A stretch of 64,000 bases of DNA from CAVDRM01 sp963611355 (lineage in GTDB: Bacteria; Bacillota; Clostridia; Christensenellales; Aristaeellaceae), in the NCBI GenBank assembly GCA_963611355.1, contig CAVDRM010000006.1:1-64000 (forward strand), written 5' to 3'. This document shows positions 51,527 to 60,690 of this stretch, in pieces. A program made the translations under genes and the position numbers. The stretch's first letter is position 1. Each line of letters starts with the position of its first letter. The notes under the pieces are model-generated. The model was not told where the DNA came from and made no database searches. It saw only the letters and a list, made by a program, of their open reading frames with translations.

Positions 51527-52420
51527 ATGCGTTTTGTTCGTCTTGCACTCATCGGAATCCTGCTTCTGTCCATTTTAGTGCTTGTTCCGTCCTCCAATTC
51601 CTTGGCGGCTGTCGAGCCGATTCCGATGGAACGGGAAAAAATGGCCGAGGTTAACCAGGCATTTTATCTGTCCGATATGGAATATCAGGATGAATCTTTG
51701 CATATCACCATTGAAAAAGGCCGTATCCATGAGACGAATTATCTCGTTGCGCGCATTAAAATCGCCGACCCGTCTCAAATCCGCTCTGCGATAGTTTCGG
51801 CCAATGGAAAAGGCTCGATTGTCGGCTCCTCCTTGGCTAAGCGCGTCAACGCCGTGTTCGCCATTAACGGCGATTTTTATTCCAGCAATAAGACCTCTGT
51901 CGGCAAGCATATCATTCGTCAGGGCATTCTGAAAAAGCACAATGCCAAGGGCGGCATGGACGCGCTGATTATTGATGAAAAAGGCAATCTGACCATCATT
52001 CCAGCAGCAACAGAAAAGGATTTCGAGACATTTGAGGGAACGATTGTCAATAGCTATGCATTCGGCCCCGGCCTTGTCATCAACGGTGAGCTGATTACGG
52101 AATTTAACGAAAAGACCACCAGCGCCGGCATTGCCGCCTTCAAGTCGGCCCAGCGGATGTGCATTGCGCAGGTGGGCGAACTGGAATATATCTGTTTAGC
52201 CTCCGAAGGACCGGAGGATCAGGGCTCCGTTGGGCTTACCATTCCGCAGCTTGCGAAGCTGATTTATTCCTTCGGCAATGTGCAGAACGCCTACAATTTG
52301 GACGGCGGCTCGTCCAGCACGATGGTGTTCAATAACCAGAAAATCAACTCGCCGAACAATCCCAAGCGTCGTCCGTTGGCGGACATCATTTATTTCGCCA
52401 GCGCTTATGCTGAGGAGTGA
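51527..52420 (+). CDS. Phosphodiester glycosidase family protein (NAGPA/DUF2233)
   Basis: 297 aa. Signal peptide 1-27 (LIGILLLSILVLV, ends SLAA). The NAGPA domain shows INGDFYSSNK near residue 110, RQGILKKHNAK, AFGPGLVINGEL and NLDGGSSSTMVFNNQ near 257-271, which is the family hallmark. Enzymes of this type take N-acetylglucosamine-phosphate caps or trim wall polymers outside the cell. Second gene of the CapA operon (16 bp behind). Confidence 0.9.
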   Translation: MRFVRLALIGILLLSILVLVPSSNSLAAVEPIPMEREKMAEVNQAFYLSDMEYQDESLHITIEKGRIHETNYLVARIKIADPSQIRSAIVSANGKGSIVGSSLAKRVNAVFAINGDFYSSNKTSVGKHIIRQGILKKHNAKGGMDALIIDEKGNLTIIPAATEKDFETFEGTIVNSYAFGPGLVINGELITEFNEKTTSAGIAAFKSAQRMCIAQVGELEYICLASEGPEDQGSVGLTIPQLAKLIYSFGNVQNAYNLDGGSSSTMVFNNQKINSPNNPKRRPLADIIYFASAYAEE

Positions 52421-52436
52421 AGGGAGCGCACGGTAA

Positions 52437-53459
52437 GTGGAGGAACTCTTAACGATTTTGGGACTGCCTGTTATGCCGTATGCCGTGTGCGTGTTCGGCG
52501 CCGCGGCTATTGGCATACTTGTCCTTTTCATCAATGCGAAGCAGTTGGGCGTTTCGCAGAAGGACAGCGAATGGTTCGCCGTTCTCTGCTTGGCGCACGG
52601 CATTTTTTATGGGCACCTTCTCTACGGTCTCACCCAGATTTTTGATGTGCTGGATCAGTACGGGATTGGGTTTTTGCTGAATCCCGCTGCGGGCGGCTCT
52701 CTGTATTTCGGCGTGTTCATCGGCATTGTGCTGGCGGCGCTGATTGAAAAACGATTCGGAAAAACAAAAGCGTCCGTTCTTTTGGATGCTGCTGCTCCGG
52801 CGCTTCTGCTGGTCATTGCGCTCTGCCGCTTTGCCGAGCCGCTGGATGGGCAGGGCTGGGGAATGCTGATTGAGGAGGGGGAGAGCTTTTTCCCGCTGGC
52901 CTTTAAGCCCTACGCGGAATATGACGAATGGTATTATGCTATTTTCTTTTATGAAGGGCTGTATGCGCTCACCGCATTTTTATATCTCCAATTTGGGAAG
53001 AAAAAACGGGCCGACGGGCAAAAAGCGCTGCTGGCTTTGGTGCTTTACTGCACCGCTCAGGTGCTGTTTGAGACTCTGCGGCGCGACATCGTCGTAAAAT
53101 GGCTGTTCGTCCGCGTATCGCAGCTTTTCTGCGTTATTGCGCTGGCTGCGCTGCTGACGGCGGCAAGCATCAAAAGACGGAGAAAAGGCCGTCATCTCGT
53201 CCGTAAATGGATTCTGTTCGTCTTATTGACGGGGCTGTGCGTGGCTATCGAGTTTACGGTGGATAAACCGCTGAGCGTCAGCAGCGGACTTTTGAACGAA
53301 AGCATTGAGAACTTCCTGACCAAGTTCGGCTTAACGGTTCAGGAGGGCGAGGAGGACGGACGAACGCTGATTTATCTGCCCTATGCCATGACCTATGCCG
53401 TTATCGGCATTTCCGCCTTCTTTATGGGCAGAATGACATGGAATGCGATAAAAGAATAA
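52437..53459 (+). CDS. Lgt-like prolipoprotein diacylglyceryl transferase homologue
   Basis: 340 aa, seven or more membrane segments. Lgt-type pattern: GGSLYFGVFIGIVLAALI (GGxxxxGG-like loop), RFAEPLDGQGWG (the RFGNFxNxE position), FFYEGLYALTAFLYL and CTAQVLFETLRRD near residue 210. The conserved HGGL motif is not seen as such, so activity is uncertain. An extra C-terminal extension of about 85 residues holds two more membrane segments around a polar loop. GTG start behind AAGGGAG; third gene of the CapA operon. Confidence 0.7.
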   Translation: MEELLTILGLPVMPYAVCVFGAAAIGILVLFINAKQLGVSQKDSEWFAVLCLAHGIFYGHLLYGLTQIFDVLDQYGIGFLLNPAAGGSLYFGVFIGIVLAALIEKRFGKTKASVLLDAAAPALLLVIALCRFAEPLDGQGWGMLIEEGESFFPLAFKPYAEYDEWYYAIFFYEGLYALTAFLYLQFGKKKRADGQKALLALVLYCTAQVLFETLRRDIVVKWLFVRVSQLFCVIALAALLTAASIKRRRKGRHLVRKWILFVLLTGLCVAIEFTVDKPLSVSSGLLNESIENFLTKFGLTVQEGEEDGRTLIYLPYAMTYAVIGISAFFMGRMTWNAIKE

Positions 53460-53469
53460 ACGCATGACA

Positions 53470-53514
53470 AAATGCCGTATCTCCGTTTGTGATGCAAGCG
53501 GACATGCGGCATTT
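53470..53514. terminator. Bidirectional terminator between convergent genes
   Basis: Eight-bp stem 53470-53477 with 53507-53514, extended inside by further pairing (CTCCG with CGGAC region). Confidence 0.65.
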
Positions 53515-53521
53515 CGTATGA

Positions 53522-54637
53522 TTATTTCTTATGTCTGAATTCTTCCGGTACGACCCAAGGATCGCGTTTTTTTGCCTCCGGTTTTTTATCCTCATTTTTC
53601 GCGTGAGCATCACGCTGCATAAATTCCTTTTTCGGCAGACGCGGGGCTGGCTTTTTGATGTCAGCTTCTTCGTCATTGGAAAGCTCGTCCTCGTCCTCCG
53701 GAAGCGTTTCATCACCGTCTACATCCGGCACATCCAGCTCAGAGACCTTAAGCGCTTTCATGATTTCGGGGTCAACATCGTCGTCCGACTGATTTTCCTG
53801 CTCGGCAGCCGTTGGCTTGAATGCACCGACCGTGGTGCGCCGGACATCGGCCATCGGATAATCCTTAATTTCGGTGCTGTCACCCTTGGGAATACGCACA
53901 CGGACGGTTTCCTTCAAGATATTTAAATCCGTGACCGTGCCGCGTCCGTCGGGTGTGATGACCTCGCGCCCCACACGCGGCATCTGCCTGCGCGTCTTTT
54001 CGTAATAGTCTTCCTCATACTTGAGACAGCACATCAATCGGCCGCAGACGCCGGAAATCTTGGTTGGATTTAAGGAAAGGCTCTGCTCCTTCGCCATTTT
54101 GATGGAGACCGGCTGGAAATCACCCAAGAACTGCGCACAGCACAGAGGACGGCCGCACAGCCCCAACCCGCCCATCATCTTTGCTTCATCGCGCACGCCG
54201 ATTTGTCTCAGCTCGATGCGGGTCTTGAAAATACTCGCCAAATCCTTGACCAAGGCGCGGAAATCTACACGCTTATCGGAGGTAAAATAAAAGAGAATTT
54301 TGCTGTTGTCAAAGGTATATTCACATCCCACCAGTTTCATTTGAAGCTGGTGGTTTTCGATTTTCTGACTGCAAATCTGCAGCGCCTCTTTTTCCTGCCG
54401 CTCATTATCGCGCTGATGCTGGACATCCTCTGGCGTGGCCAAGCGCACCACATTGCGAAGCGGGGGCGTGAGGCTGTCATCGGAAACCTCCTGCACGCCT
54501 GTCACCACCTCGCCGTATTCAATGCCGCGAGTCGTTTCTACAATGACGGCATCACCGGCCGTCGGCCAGAATGCGCCGGGATTAAAATAGTATAGTTTGC
54601 CCGCATTGCGGAAGCGGACGCCGATTACCGTTGCCAT
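53522..54637 (-). CDS. ricT: PSP1-domain protein RicT (YaaT)
   Basis: 371 aa. N-terminal PSP1 domain (VIGVRFRNAGKLYYF, ATPEDVQHQRDN) with the Cys-rich GGLGLCGRPLCCAQFLGDF and SGVCGRLMCCLKYEEDYY segments, which in the Y-complex bind Fe-S. A KOW-like part follows, then an acidic/basic low-complexity tail of about 110 residues that RicT of Bacillus lacks. Works with RicA and RicF in mRNA processing and in sporulation. ATG at 54637 overlaps the holB end. Confidence 0.93.
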   Translation of the reverse strand: MATVIGVRFRNAGKLYYFNPGAFWPTAGDAVIVETTRGIEYGEVVTGVQEVSDDSLTPPLRNVVRLATPEDVQHQRDNERQEKEALQICSQKIENHQLQMKLVGCEYTFDNSKILFYFTSDKRVDFRALVKDLASIFKTRIELRQIGVRDEAKMMGGLGLCGRPLCCAQFLGDFQPVSIKMAKEQSLSLNPTKISGVCGRLMCCLKYEEDYYEKTRRQMPRVGREVITPDGRGTVTDLNILKETVRVRIPKGDSTEIKDYPMADVRRTTVGAFKPTAAEQENQSDDDVDPEIMKALKVSELDVPDVDGDETLPEDEDELSNDEEADIKKPAPRLPKKEFMQRDAHAKNEDKKPEAKKRDPWVVPEEFRHKK

Positions 54638-55623
54638 TTGGTTACTTCCTCCGAAATCGTTTCTAAAAGCCGGTCGGCTGCCGCCTGCCAGCTGACATTG
54701 GCGGATCGCATTTTGCGCGTTTCCAGCGCGGCAGATAAAAGGCGCGCCAAGCCGGAAAGGGGAGCGCTTGAAAATGCTTCCGGCATATTGGGCGGCCGCT
54801 CGGAAAGACCGACCTGACTGCGCATACAAAGCCGAATCTGCTGCTCAAATGCCGTCAGCAGATTGTTCCATTCATCCTTTATATCCTTGATTTTTGCGGC
54901 GGCGGTCGGAATATCATCCGCGCTTCGCACAGCGAAAAAGGAACTCATGACGAGATGAAGCATCGCATCCTCTTCCTCGCTTGCGCAGATGGCACGAGCC
55001 ACACCGATACTGCCCTCGGACAGCAGCGCGGCACGATGCGCCTTGTCTCTTGGGATACTGCCGTCCTGAAGCAGCACCTCCTCGACCTGCCGGTCTGTCA
55101 TCGGCTCCACGCGCACGACACGGCAGCGGGAGCGGATGGTCGGCAGGACGGCCGTTTCCTGGTCAGCCGTCAATAAAAAATAGGTGCTGTCATCCGGCTC
55201 CTCCAGCGATTTCAGCAGACAATTCTGCCCGGCCGGTGTGATGCGTTCGCCGTTTTCCAGCAGCACGACACGCCGCCCGCCTTCCAAGGAATGGCGTGAC
55301 AGGACGCTCAGAATATCACGGATCGGCTCGACCTTGATGACATTCTTATCCTTTGGCGAAGAAATGGGAATGAGCAGATCAGGATGCGTCCGCGCATCAA
55401 AGCGCTTGCAGGAACGGCATGCGTTGCAGGGCTTTTCTCCGCTGTCCGCTTTGCACAAAAGCCTTTTGGCAATGAGATGCAGCAGTGTTTTTTTGCCTGT
55501 TCCGGCTGCACCTGTCAGCAGCAGCGCGTGTGCCAAGCGCTCCTGACGGACATCAGAAATCAGCGCACGGACAGCCTCGCCGCGCGCTGAAAAAGCGTCA
55601 AAGGATACGTCAGAATTTGACAA
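54625..55623 (-). CDS. holB: DNA polymerase III delta-prime subunit
   Basis: 332 aa AAA+ clamp-loader subunit. P-loop GAAGTGKKTLLH near 38-48, zinc site C53, C61, C64, C67 (CKADSGEKPCNACRSC), and the sensor region KSLEEPDDSTYFLLTAD with TIRSRC (SRC motif). Overlaps darA by 14 bp and ricT by 13 bp, the usual order darA-holB-ricT. Confidence 0.93.
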   Translation of the reverse strand: MSNSDVSFDAFSARGEAVRALISDVRQERLAHALLLTGAAGTGKKTLLHLIAKRLLCKADSGEKPCNACRSCKRFDARTHPDLLIPISSPKDKNVIKVEPIRDILSVLSRHSLEGGRRVVLLENGERITPAGQNCLLKSLEEPDDSTYFLLTADQETAVLPTIRSRCRVVRVEPMTDRQVEEVLLQDGSIPRDKAHRAALLSEGSIGVARAICASEEEDAMLHLVMSSFFAVRSADDIPTAAAKIKDIKDEWNNLLTAFEQQIRLCMRSQVGLSERPPNMPEAFSSAPLSGLARLLSAALETRKMRSANVSWQAAADRLLETISEEVTKWQR

Positions 55624-55939
55624 ATTGATCCACCGTCAAAACAAAGACCGTCGCGCCGCCTACCGTCACCTCGATGGGATACGGAGCATACATGCCGCTG
55701 GCTGCACCAGTTGTAATGGGGGAGGTGGCGATTTGCTTGCGGCTCTTGCAGATTTTTTCGATGATGCCGATGCAGCCGTCAAACCGGTCATCATCTACGC
55801 CGACGAGCAAGGTGGTGTTTCCTGCACGCAGGAAGCCGCCCGTGGTGGCCAGCTTGGTCACGCCATAGCCCTCATTCATCAGGCTGCTGATAAGACGGGA
55901 AGCATCTTCATCCTGAACAATAGCAATAATCAATTTCAT
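55610..55939 (-). CDS. darA: Cyclic-di-AMP receptor DarA (PII-like)
   Basis: 109 aa, full PII-like fold. LIIAIVQDEDASRLISSLMNEGYGVTKLATTGGFLRAGNTTLL (split over 3-45) and the GVDD loop match DarA/PstA/YaaQ. Binds c-di-AMP in relatives; its effector role is not settled. ATG at 55939 follows AAAGGAGG. Confidence 0.95.
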   Translation of the reverse strand: MKLIIAIVQDEDASRLISSLMNEGYGVTKLATTGGFLRAGNTTLLVGVDDDRFDGCIGIIEKICKSRKQIATSPITTGAASGMYAPYPIEVTVGGATVFVLTVDQFVKF

Positions 55940-55984
55940 AAGAAATAAATCCTCCTTTCCCGAAGCCGAATGGTTTCTATGAAC

Positions 55985-56013
55985 ATTATACACGAAAGAC
56001 GGTAAAATATCAA
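55985..56013 (-). promoter_or_regulatory. Promoter of darA-holB-ricT
   Basis: Minus strand: TTGATA (56013-56008), 17-bp spacer, TATAAT (55990-55985). Confidence 0.85.
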
Positions 56014-56047
56014 GGTCGCCGTCCGTGAATTATACAGCGAATCGGAT

Positions 56048-56082
56048 AAAAAGGACGTCAAACAAAGCATTGTCTGACGTCC
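56048..56082 (-). terminator. Terminator of the polyamine operon
   Basis: Eight-bp stem GGACGTCA (56082-56075) with TGACGTCC (56060-56053), then five T on the minus strand. Confidence 0.85.
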
Positions 56083-56090
56083 CCGCGGGA

Positions 56091-57140
56091 TTATTTGGCG
56101 TTCTTTACCTGATTCCAAAGGTTGTTGTACAGCGCCAAATAGTCAATCGCTCCCTCGGAGGGAATATCATGGAAAAACTCGCAGCGCTGAACGATTTCTT
56201 CCGTCGGATTGATGGTGGCATTATTGATATACTCATCGCCCATGTTCTGAATAGCCTCGCTGTTGGGGCTGGAATAGCGGATGTATTCGCAGTTCTTCTG
56301 GGCAATGTCAGGGCGGCAGAGGAAGTTGATAAGCTTTTCGGCATTTTCCTTGTTCTTAGCCGTTTTGGGGATGACCATCGGGTCGATCCAGATGTTGCTG
56401 CCCTCATCGGGGACAACATAGGCCAGCTTGTCATTTAAGTCGATGGCATACTGCGCATCGCCCGACCAGACGACTGCCAGCGCTGCCTCGCCCGCCACCA
56501 TCTTGTCTTTGGTTTCGTCCACCTGATACGCTTTGACGAGCGGCTTCTGCTCAATCAGCTTATCCTTGGCGGCCGCCAGCTCGACCAAATCGCGGGAGTT
56601 GATCTCATAGCCCAGATATTTGAGCGTCAGGCCAAAGGAATCACGGATAGAATCCAACATGAAGATATCCTTGGCATATTTCTCGTCCCAGAGAATACCC
56701 CAAGAGGTCACCGGCTCCTGCACCTTTTCCGTGTTGTACAGAATCCCGACCGTCCCCCACATATAGGGGACGCTGTAGAGATTTTCCGGGTCGTAGTCGG
56801 GATTGAGCAGCCAGCTCAGGGTGTACTTCATGTTCGGCACATTGTCAAAGTTAATCGGCTGGATTAAGTCCTCAATCAGCATTCGCTCCACGCAGTAATC
56901 AGAGGGGAATACCAAGTCATACGCGCCGGGACTGACGCGGAGCTGCACCATCATGTCCTCGTTGGTCGTAAAGCACATGTAGTTAACATGAATGCCGGTT
57001 TCCTCTTCAAACTGTTCCAAGACGCCGTCTGCAATGTAATCTTCCCAGTTGTACACATTGACAACTTCCTGAGCGGCGAATGCGGGGCAGACGGCAATGC
57101 AGCACAGGATGAGCGCAAGAGCAAGAGCGAGTTTTTTCAT
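56091..57140 (-). CDS. potD: Spermidine/putrescine-binding protein PotD
   Basis: 349 aa. Signal peptide 1-23 (ends AFA), no lipobox Cys at the cut. PotD hallmarks: VYNWEDYIADGVLEQFEEETG, SPGAYDLVFPSDYCVERM, VPYMWGTVGILYN, VWSGDAQYA and PDEGSNIWIDPMVIPKTA. Binds polyamines outside the membrane for PotABC. ATG at 57140 has GGAGG 9 nt upstream. Last gene of the regulator-potABCD operon. Confidence 0.95.
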   Translation of the reverse strand: MKKLALALALILCCIAVCPAFAAQEVVNVYNWEDYIADGVLEQFEEETGIHVNYMCFTTNEDMMVQLRVSPGAYDLVFPSDYCVERMLIEDLIQPINFDNVPNMKYTLSWLLNPDYDPENLYSVPYMWGTVGILYNTEKVQEPVTSWGILWDEKYAKDIFMLDSIRDSFGLTLKYLGYEINSRDLVELAAAKDKLIEQKPLVKAYQVDETKDKMVAGEAALAVVWSGDAQYAIDLNDKLAYVVPDEGSNIWIDPMVIPKTAKNKENAEKLINFLCRPDIAQKNCEYIRYSSPNSEAIQNMGDEYINNATINPTEEIVQRCEFFHDIPSEGAIDYLALYNNLWNQVKNAK

Positions 57141-57159
57141 CTTGGTAGTCCTCCGTTTA

Positions 57160-57936
57160 TCAGTTTTTTTCTGAGACCTTGTTGGCGCGATGGTTGACAA
57201 CAAGGAGCAATACAAGCAGGGAGATGAACATCAGCGCGGACAGGGCGTTCATGGTCGGTTTGATGCCCTTTCTCGCCTGCGAGTAAATGAGGGTAGAAAG
57301 ATTTTGAACAAGCGGGCTGGTGGTAAAATAACTGATGGTGAAATCATCCAGCGATAAGGTAAATGCCAGCATCGCGCCTGTGACAACGCCCTGCATAATC
57401 TCAGGCAGAATCACATGAAAGAGCGCGTAGGTGGGCGTTGCACCCAAATCCAGTGCCGCCTCGTAGCTGTGCTTGTTCATCTGCCTGAGCTTTGGCAGCA
57501 CCGACAGGATGACATAAGGCGTATCAAAGGTGATATGCGCCAGCAGCATGGTGACATAGCCGCGCTCGACCTTGGTGAAGATGAACAGCAGCATGAGCGA
57601 GATGCCCGTCACAATGTCCGGCATGGTCATGGGGATGTTGGTCAGCGTCATCATCAGCGTCTGCGGCCGCTTTTTCATTGCATGAATGCCGATGGCGGCC
57701 AAAGTCCCCAAAATGGTGGCGAAGACGGCTGCAAGCACGGCGATGGTCAAAGTGATATATAGCGCGTGCATGATGGAAGCATCGCTGAAAAGCTCGGCAT
57801 ACCAGCGGAAGGAAAAGCCTTCCCATTTGGCGCGGCTTTTTCCGGCATTAAAGGACTGCACAATCAGCACCACGATGGGAATGTACAGGAAAAACAGGAC
57901 GATGCCCAGATAAAACCGTTTGATCAATTTCATCAT
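57160..57936 (-). CDS. potC: Spermidine/putrescine ABC permease PotC
   Basis: 258 aa, six membrane segments. The EAA loop is visible at EAALDLGATPTYALFHVILPEIMQGV (about 160-185), and SFNAGKSRAKWEGFSFRWY is a PotC start-region signature. Pairs with PotB in the importer; the ATG overlaps the potB stop (ATGA). Confidence 0.95.
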   Translation of the reverse strand: MMKLIKRFYLGIVLFFLYIPIVVLIVQSFNAGKSRAKWEGFSFRWYAELFSDASIMHALYITLTIAVLAAVFATILGTLAAIGIHAMKKRPQTLMMTLTNIPMTMPDIVTGISLMLLFIFTKVERGYVTMLLAHITFDTPYVILSVLPKLRQMNKHSYEAALDLGATPTYALFHVILPEIMQGVVTGAMLAFTLSLDDFTISYFTTSPLVQNLSTLIYSQARKGIKPTMNALSALMFISLLVLLLVVNHRANKVSEKN

Positions 57937-58922
57937 ATCGTGCTGCTCCCTTCACCATCCGGATCAGCCTTGCGCAAAAGCCCAAGGCTCAGCAGAATCA
58001 AAACCATCATGATGAGCGACAGGGCACTGCCGCCGTTCCAGTCGTTGGCGGTCAGGAAGGTACGCTCGATTAAATCACCGAACATTTCCGTATTGCCGCC
58101 GCCCAAGAGACGCGGAATGAAGAAGGTGGTAACGGCGGGCATGAATACCATCGTAATGCCGGATACGATGCCGGGCAGGGACAGGGGGAGCGTGACTTTA
58201 TAAAAGGTGCGCCACTTGTCGCAGCCCAAATCCATTGCGGCCTCGGACAGTTTATAGTCCATCTTGCTCAGAACGTTGTAGATAGGGAAGACCATGAACG
58301 GCAGGTAGTTATAAACCATGCCCAGCAAAACCGCCTCACTGTTGTACATGAGCTGCCGTCTGCCAAGCCCAAGCCATTCCAAGAGGTTGTTGATGAGCCC
58401 GTTGTCCTCCAGCAGGCTCATCCAGGCAATGGTGCGGAGCAGAAAATTCATCCACATCGGGATGATGAACAGCACCACGATGGTCGAGCCTAACTTAAAT
58501 TCCCTGTCCGCCATGATATAGGCGACGGGATATCCCAACACAAGGCAGACGATGGTGCAGAGGAATGCCATCCAGAGCGAATACAGCAGCGTATCCACAT
58601 TGACGCTTCCGCGGCCAAAACCCATTGATGCGGGGTCAATACCTGCGGCAGAGAGCTGCGTGTTCATTTCATAGTTGGAATCCCAGAAATTTTTGAAATT
58701 ATTCAGCGTAAAGGCACCGTTCTTGTCCGTAAAGGCATAATAGGCAATCAGAATGCAGGGAAGAACGGTGAACAGAAGCATCCAAAGCGTATAGGGGGTG
58801 GAAAACAGCGGACGATTCAGTCCGTGGCGGCGCCTGGAGTACAGCACAATCAGCGCAATGAATACGCCGAGGCCGATGACAAGTACAGCCAGCGCCCAAG
58901 AGGGAAGCTGCAAAGTGGTCAT
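57933..58922 (-). CDS. potB: Spermidine/putrescine ABC permease PotB
   Basis: 329 aa, somewhat longer than usual because of an extra N-terminal membrane segment (LALAVLVIGLGVFIALIVLY type, residues 8-28). Core has TLLYSLWMAFLCTIVCLVLGYPVAYIMA and the EAA loop EAAMDLGCDKWRTFYKVTLPLSLPGIVSG. Follows potA by 6 bp. Confidence 0.95.
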   Translation of the reverse strand: MTTLQLPSWALAVLVIGLGVFIALIVLYSRRRHGLNRPLFSTPYTLWMLLFTVLPCILIAYYAFTDKNGAFTLNNFKNFWDSNYEMNTQLSAAGIDPASMGFGRGSVNVDTLLYSLWMAFLCTIVCLVLGYPVAYIMADREFKLGSTIVVLFIIPMWMNFLLRTIAWMSLLEDNGLINNLLEWLGLGRRQLMYNSEAVLLGMVYNYLPFMVFPIYNVLSKMDYKLSEAAMDLGCDKWRTFYKVTLPLSLPGIVSGITMVFMPAVTTFFIPRLLGGGNTEMFGDLIERTFLTANDWNGGSALSLIMMVLILLSLGLLRKADPDGEGSSTI

Positions 58923-58928
58923 CAGTCC

Positions 58929-59984
58929 CTACTCTCCCTCCTGCATTTTGTGCATGATATGAATGTTGAACGGAACAACGGTCAGGCCGACACGCGAGCC
59001 TTCCGGCTGCATGGTTGTGGAATGCACCTTCCAAATGGAATGACCGGCATCAATCATCATTTCGTAGTGAACACCCTTGAAAAGTACGGAACGGACAACG
59101 CCCGTAAGCTGCCCCATGTCCTCGCCAACCAGCAGAATGTCCTCCGGACGAATAACGACATCGACCGGCGTATTTTCGCCGAATCCTTCATCAACACAGG
59201 CAAAGCGCGTCCCGCAGAATTCCACCAGTTCGTCCTTGAGCATCGTACCGGACACGATGTTGCTTTCGCCGATAAAATTGGCGACAAAGGCATTTTTTGG
59301 TTCATCATAAATGCGCTTTGGCGTGCCGATTTGCAGCACATGGCCGCCGTGCATGACGGCGATGGTATCGGACATCGTGAGCGCTTCCTCTTGGTCGTGC
59401 GTGACATAGATAAAGGTGATGCCCAGCCGCTGCTGCATGGATTTCAGCTCCAGCTGCATCTCCTTGCGCAGCTTTAAATCCAGCGCACCCAGCGGCTCAT
59501 CCAGCAAAAGCACCTCCGGTTCGTTGACAAGAGCGCGGGCAATGGCGATGCGCTGCTGCTGACCGCCGGAGAGAGAATCCACGCCGCGCTTTCCGTAGCC
59601 GGAAAGGTTGACCAAATCCAGCATTTTATCCACGCGCCGCTTAATCTCATCCTTGGGCATTTTTTTGATTTTAAGGCCGAAGGCAATATTATCGGCAACG
59701 TTCAGATGGGGGAAAAGCGCATACTTCTGAAAGACCGTATTGACCCTGCGCTTATAGGGCGGAATGTCCGTAATGTCCTTGCCGTCAAAAATCACGCGAC
59801 CTTCCGTCGGCGTTTCAAAGCCGCCGATGATGCGCAGGGTCGTTGTCTTGCCGCATCCCGACGGGCCTAAAAGCGTCACGAATTCCTTTTTTCGGATGTA
59901 CAGATTGATGTTGTTTAAAACGGTCACTCCGTCATATTCCTTGGAGATGTTCTCCAGCGTGATCAGACGCGGCTGCTCGGACAT
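58929..59984 (-). CDS. potA: Spermidine/putrescine ABC ATPase PotA
   Basis: 351 aa. Walker A GPSGCGKTT (about 38-46), Q-loop, signature LSGGQQQR (about 138-145), Walker B VLLLDEP, H-loop THD, and a C-terminal TOBE domain (DVVIRPEDILLV). All catalytic motifs are intact. Starts 22 bp behind the cupin regulator gene. Confidence 0.97.
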   Translation of the reverse strand: MSEQPRLITLENISKEYDGVTVLNNINLYIRKKEFVTLLGPSGCGKTTTLRIIGGFETPTEGRVIFDGKDITDIPPYKRRVNTVFQKYALFPHLNVADNIAFGLKIKKMPKDEIKRRVDKMLDLVNLSGYGKRGVDSLSGGQQQRIAIARALVNEPEVLLLDEPLGALDLKLRKEMQLELKSMQQRLGITFIYVTHDQEEALTMSDTIAVMHGGHVLQIGTPKRIYDEPKNAFVANFIGESNIVSGTMLKDELVEFCGTRFACVDEGFGENTPVDVVIRPEDILLVGEDMGQLTGVVRSVLFKGVHYEMMIDAGHSIWKVHSTTMQPEGSRVGLTVVPFNIHIMHKMQEGE

Positions 59985-60006
59985 GGGACAAACCCTCCTT
60001 CAAAAA

Positions 60007-60549
60007 TCAGAAATTAGGGGGTGTGGACACCCAGATGAATTTAGCGGTACGATGGCCGTTATTTTCGATGCGATGCCCCGCGGCGGGATGGATGCAGAAG
60101 CTCTCACCCGCACGGATTCGATGGCGCTTGCTGCCTAAGACAAGCGTGATGGTACCCTGCAGACAGTAGCCGAATTCCTCACCCTCGTGCGGCGGCATTT
60201 CTTCGGTCACGCCGCTCTCTCCCAAGGTCACCAGGATAGGCTCCATTTTGTTTTTCTGCGCGCTTGGAACGAGCCAGGTGATATTGCCCTTCAGCGTTTC
60301 GTCGTCTTCTTTGATGAACATATCGTCCTGAGAAAAGACGATTTTTTCAGGCTGCGCATCCGAGAAGAATTCCTGAAGCGTTGTGCCGAGCGCCTCCAGC
60401 ATATCGGTCAAGGTGGCGATGGAGGGCGAGGCAAGGTCTCTTTCGACCTGCGAAATAAACCCCTTGGAAAGCTCGCATCGGTCAGCCATTTCCTCCTGCG
60501 TCAGATTCTTCTGCTGTCTGAGGAGCTTCAGCTTTTCGCCGATATTCAC
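60007..60549 (-). CDS. XRE-cupin regulator of the pot operon
   Basis: 180 aa. N-terminal helix-turn-helix (GEKLKLLRQQKNLTQEEMADRCELSKGFISQVERDLASPS, split 4-45), then a cupin-2 domain (MPPHEGEEFGYCLQGTITLVLGSKRHRIRAGES) as in PuuR-type polyamine regulators. GTG start at 60549 has GGAGG 8 nt upstream; a longer frame would cover promoter and operators. First gene of the operon, so it regulates itself together with potABCD, likely through the two palindromes at 60595 and 60630. Confidence 0.92.
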   Translation of the reverse strand: MNIGEKLKLLRQQKNLTQEEMADRCELSKGFISQVERDLASPSIATLTDMLEALGTTLQEFFSDAQPEKIVFSQDDMFIKEDDETLKGNITWLVPSAQKNKMEPILVTLGESGVTEEMPPHEGEEFGYCLQGTITLVLGSKRHRIRAGESFCIHPAAGHRIENNGHRTAKFIWVSTPPNF

Positions 60550-60594
60550 GATATTTTCCTCCTTCTCATCCAATCGTGAAAGGCGTTTCCTCCG

Positions 60595-60611
60595 GTTTAG
60601 AAAAACTAAAC
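60595..60611. promoter_or_regulatory. Palindromic operator 1 of the pot operon
   Basis: GTTTAG-N5-CTAAAC, perfect. An 18-bp stretch including one more base is the exact inverse of the second site at 60630. Confidence 0.8.
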
Positions 60612-60629
60612 TCAAAATCAAGACGGCGG

Positions 60630-60646
60630 GTTTAGTTTTTCTAAAC
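60630..60646. promoter_or_regulatory. Palindromic operator 2 of the pot operon
   Basis: GTTTAG-N5-CTAAAC, perfect, 35 bp centre to centre from site 1. Lies about 15 bp downstream of the -10. Confidence 0.8.
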
Positions 60647-60661
60647 CGCAAAACAAAAGAT

Positions 60662-60690
60662 ATTAAACCACAGCGCATGTGTTCTGTCAA
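60662..60690 (-). promoter_or_regulatory. Promoter of the regulator-potABCD operon
   Basis: Minus strand: TTGACA (60690-60685), 17-bp spacer, TTTAAT (60667-60662). Confidence 0.85.
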
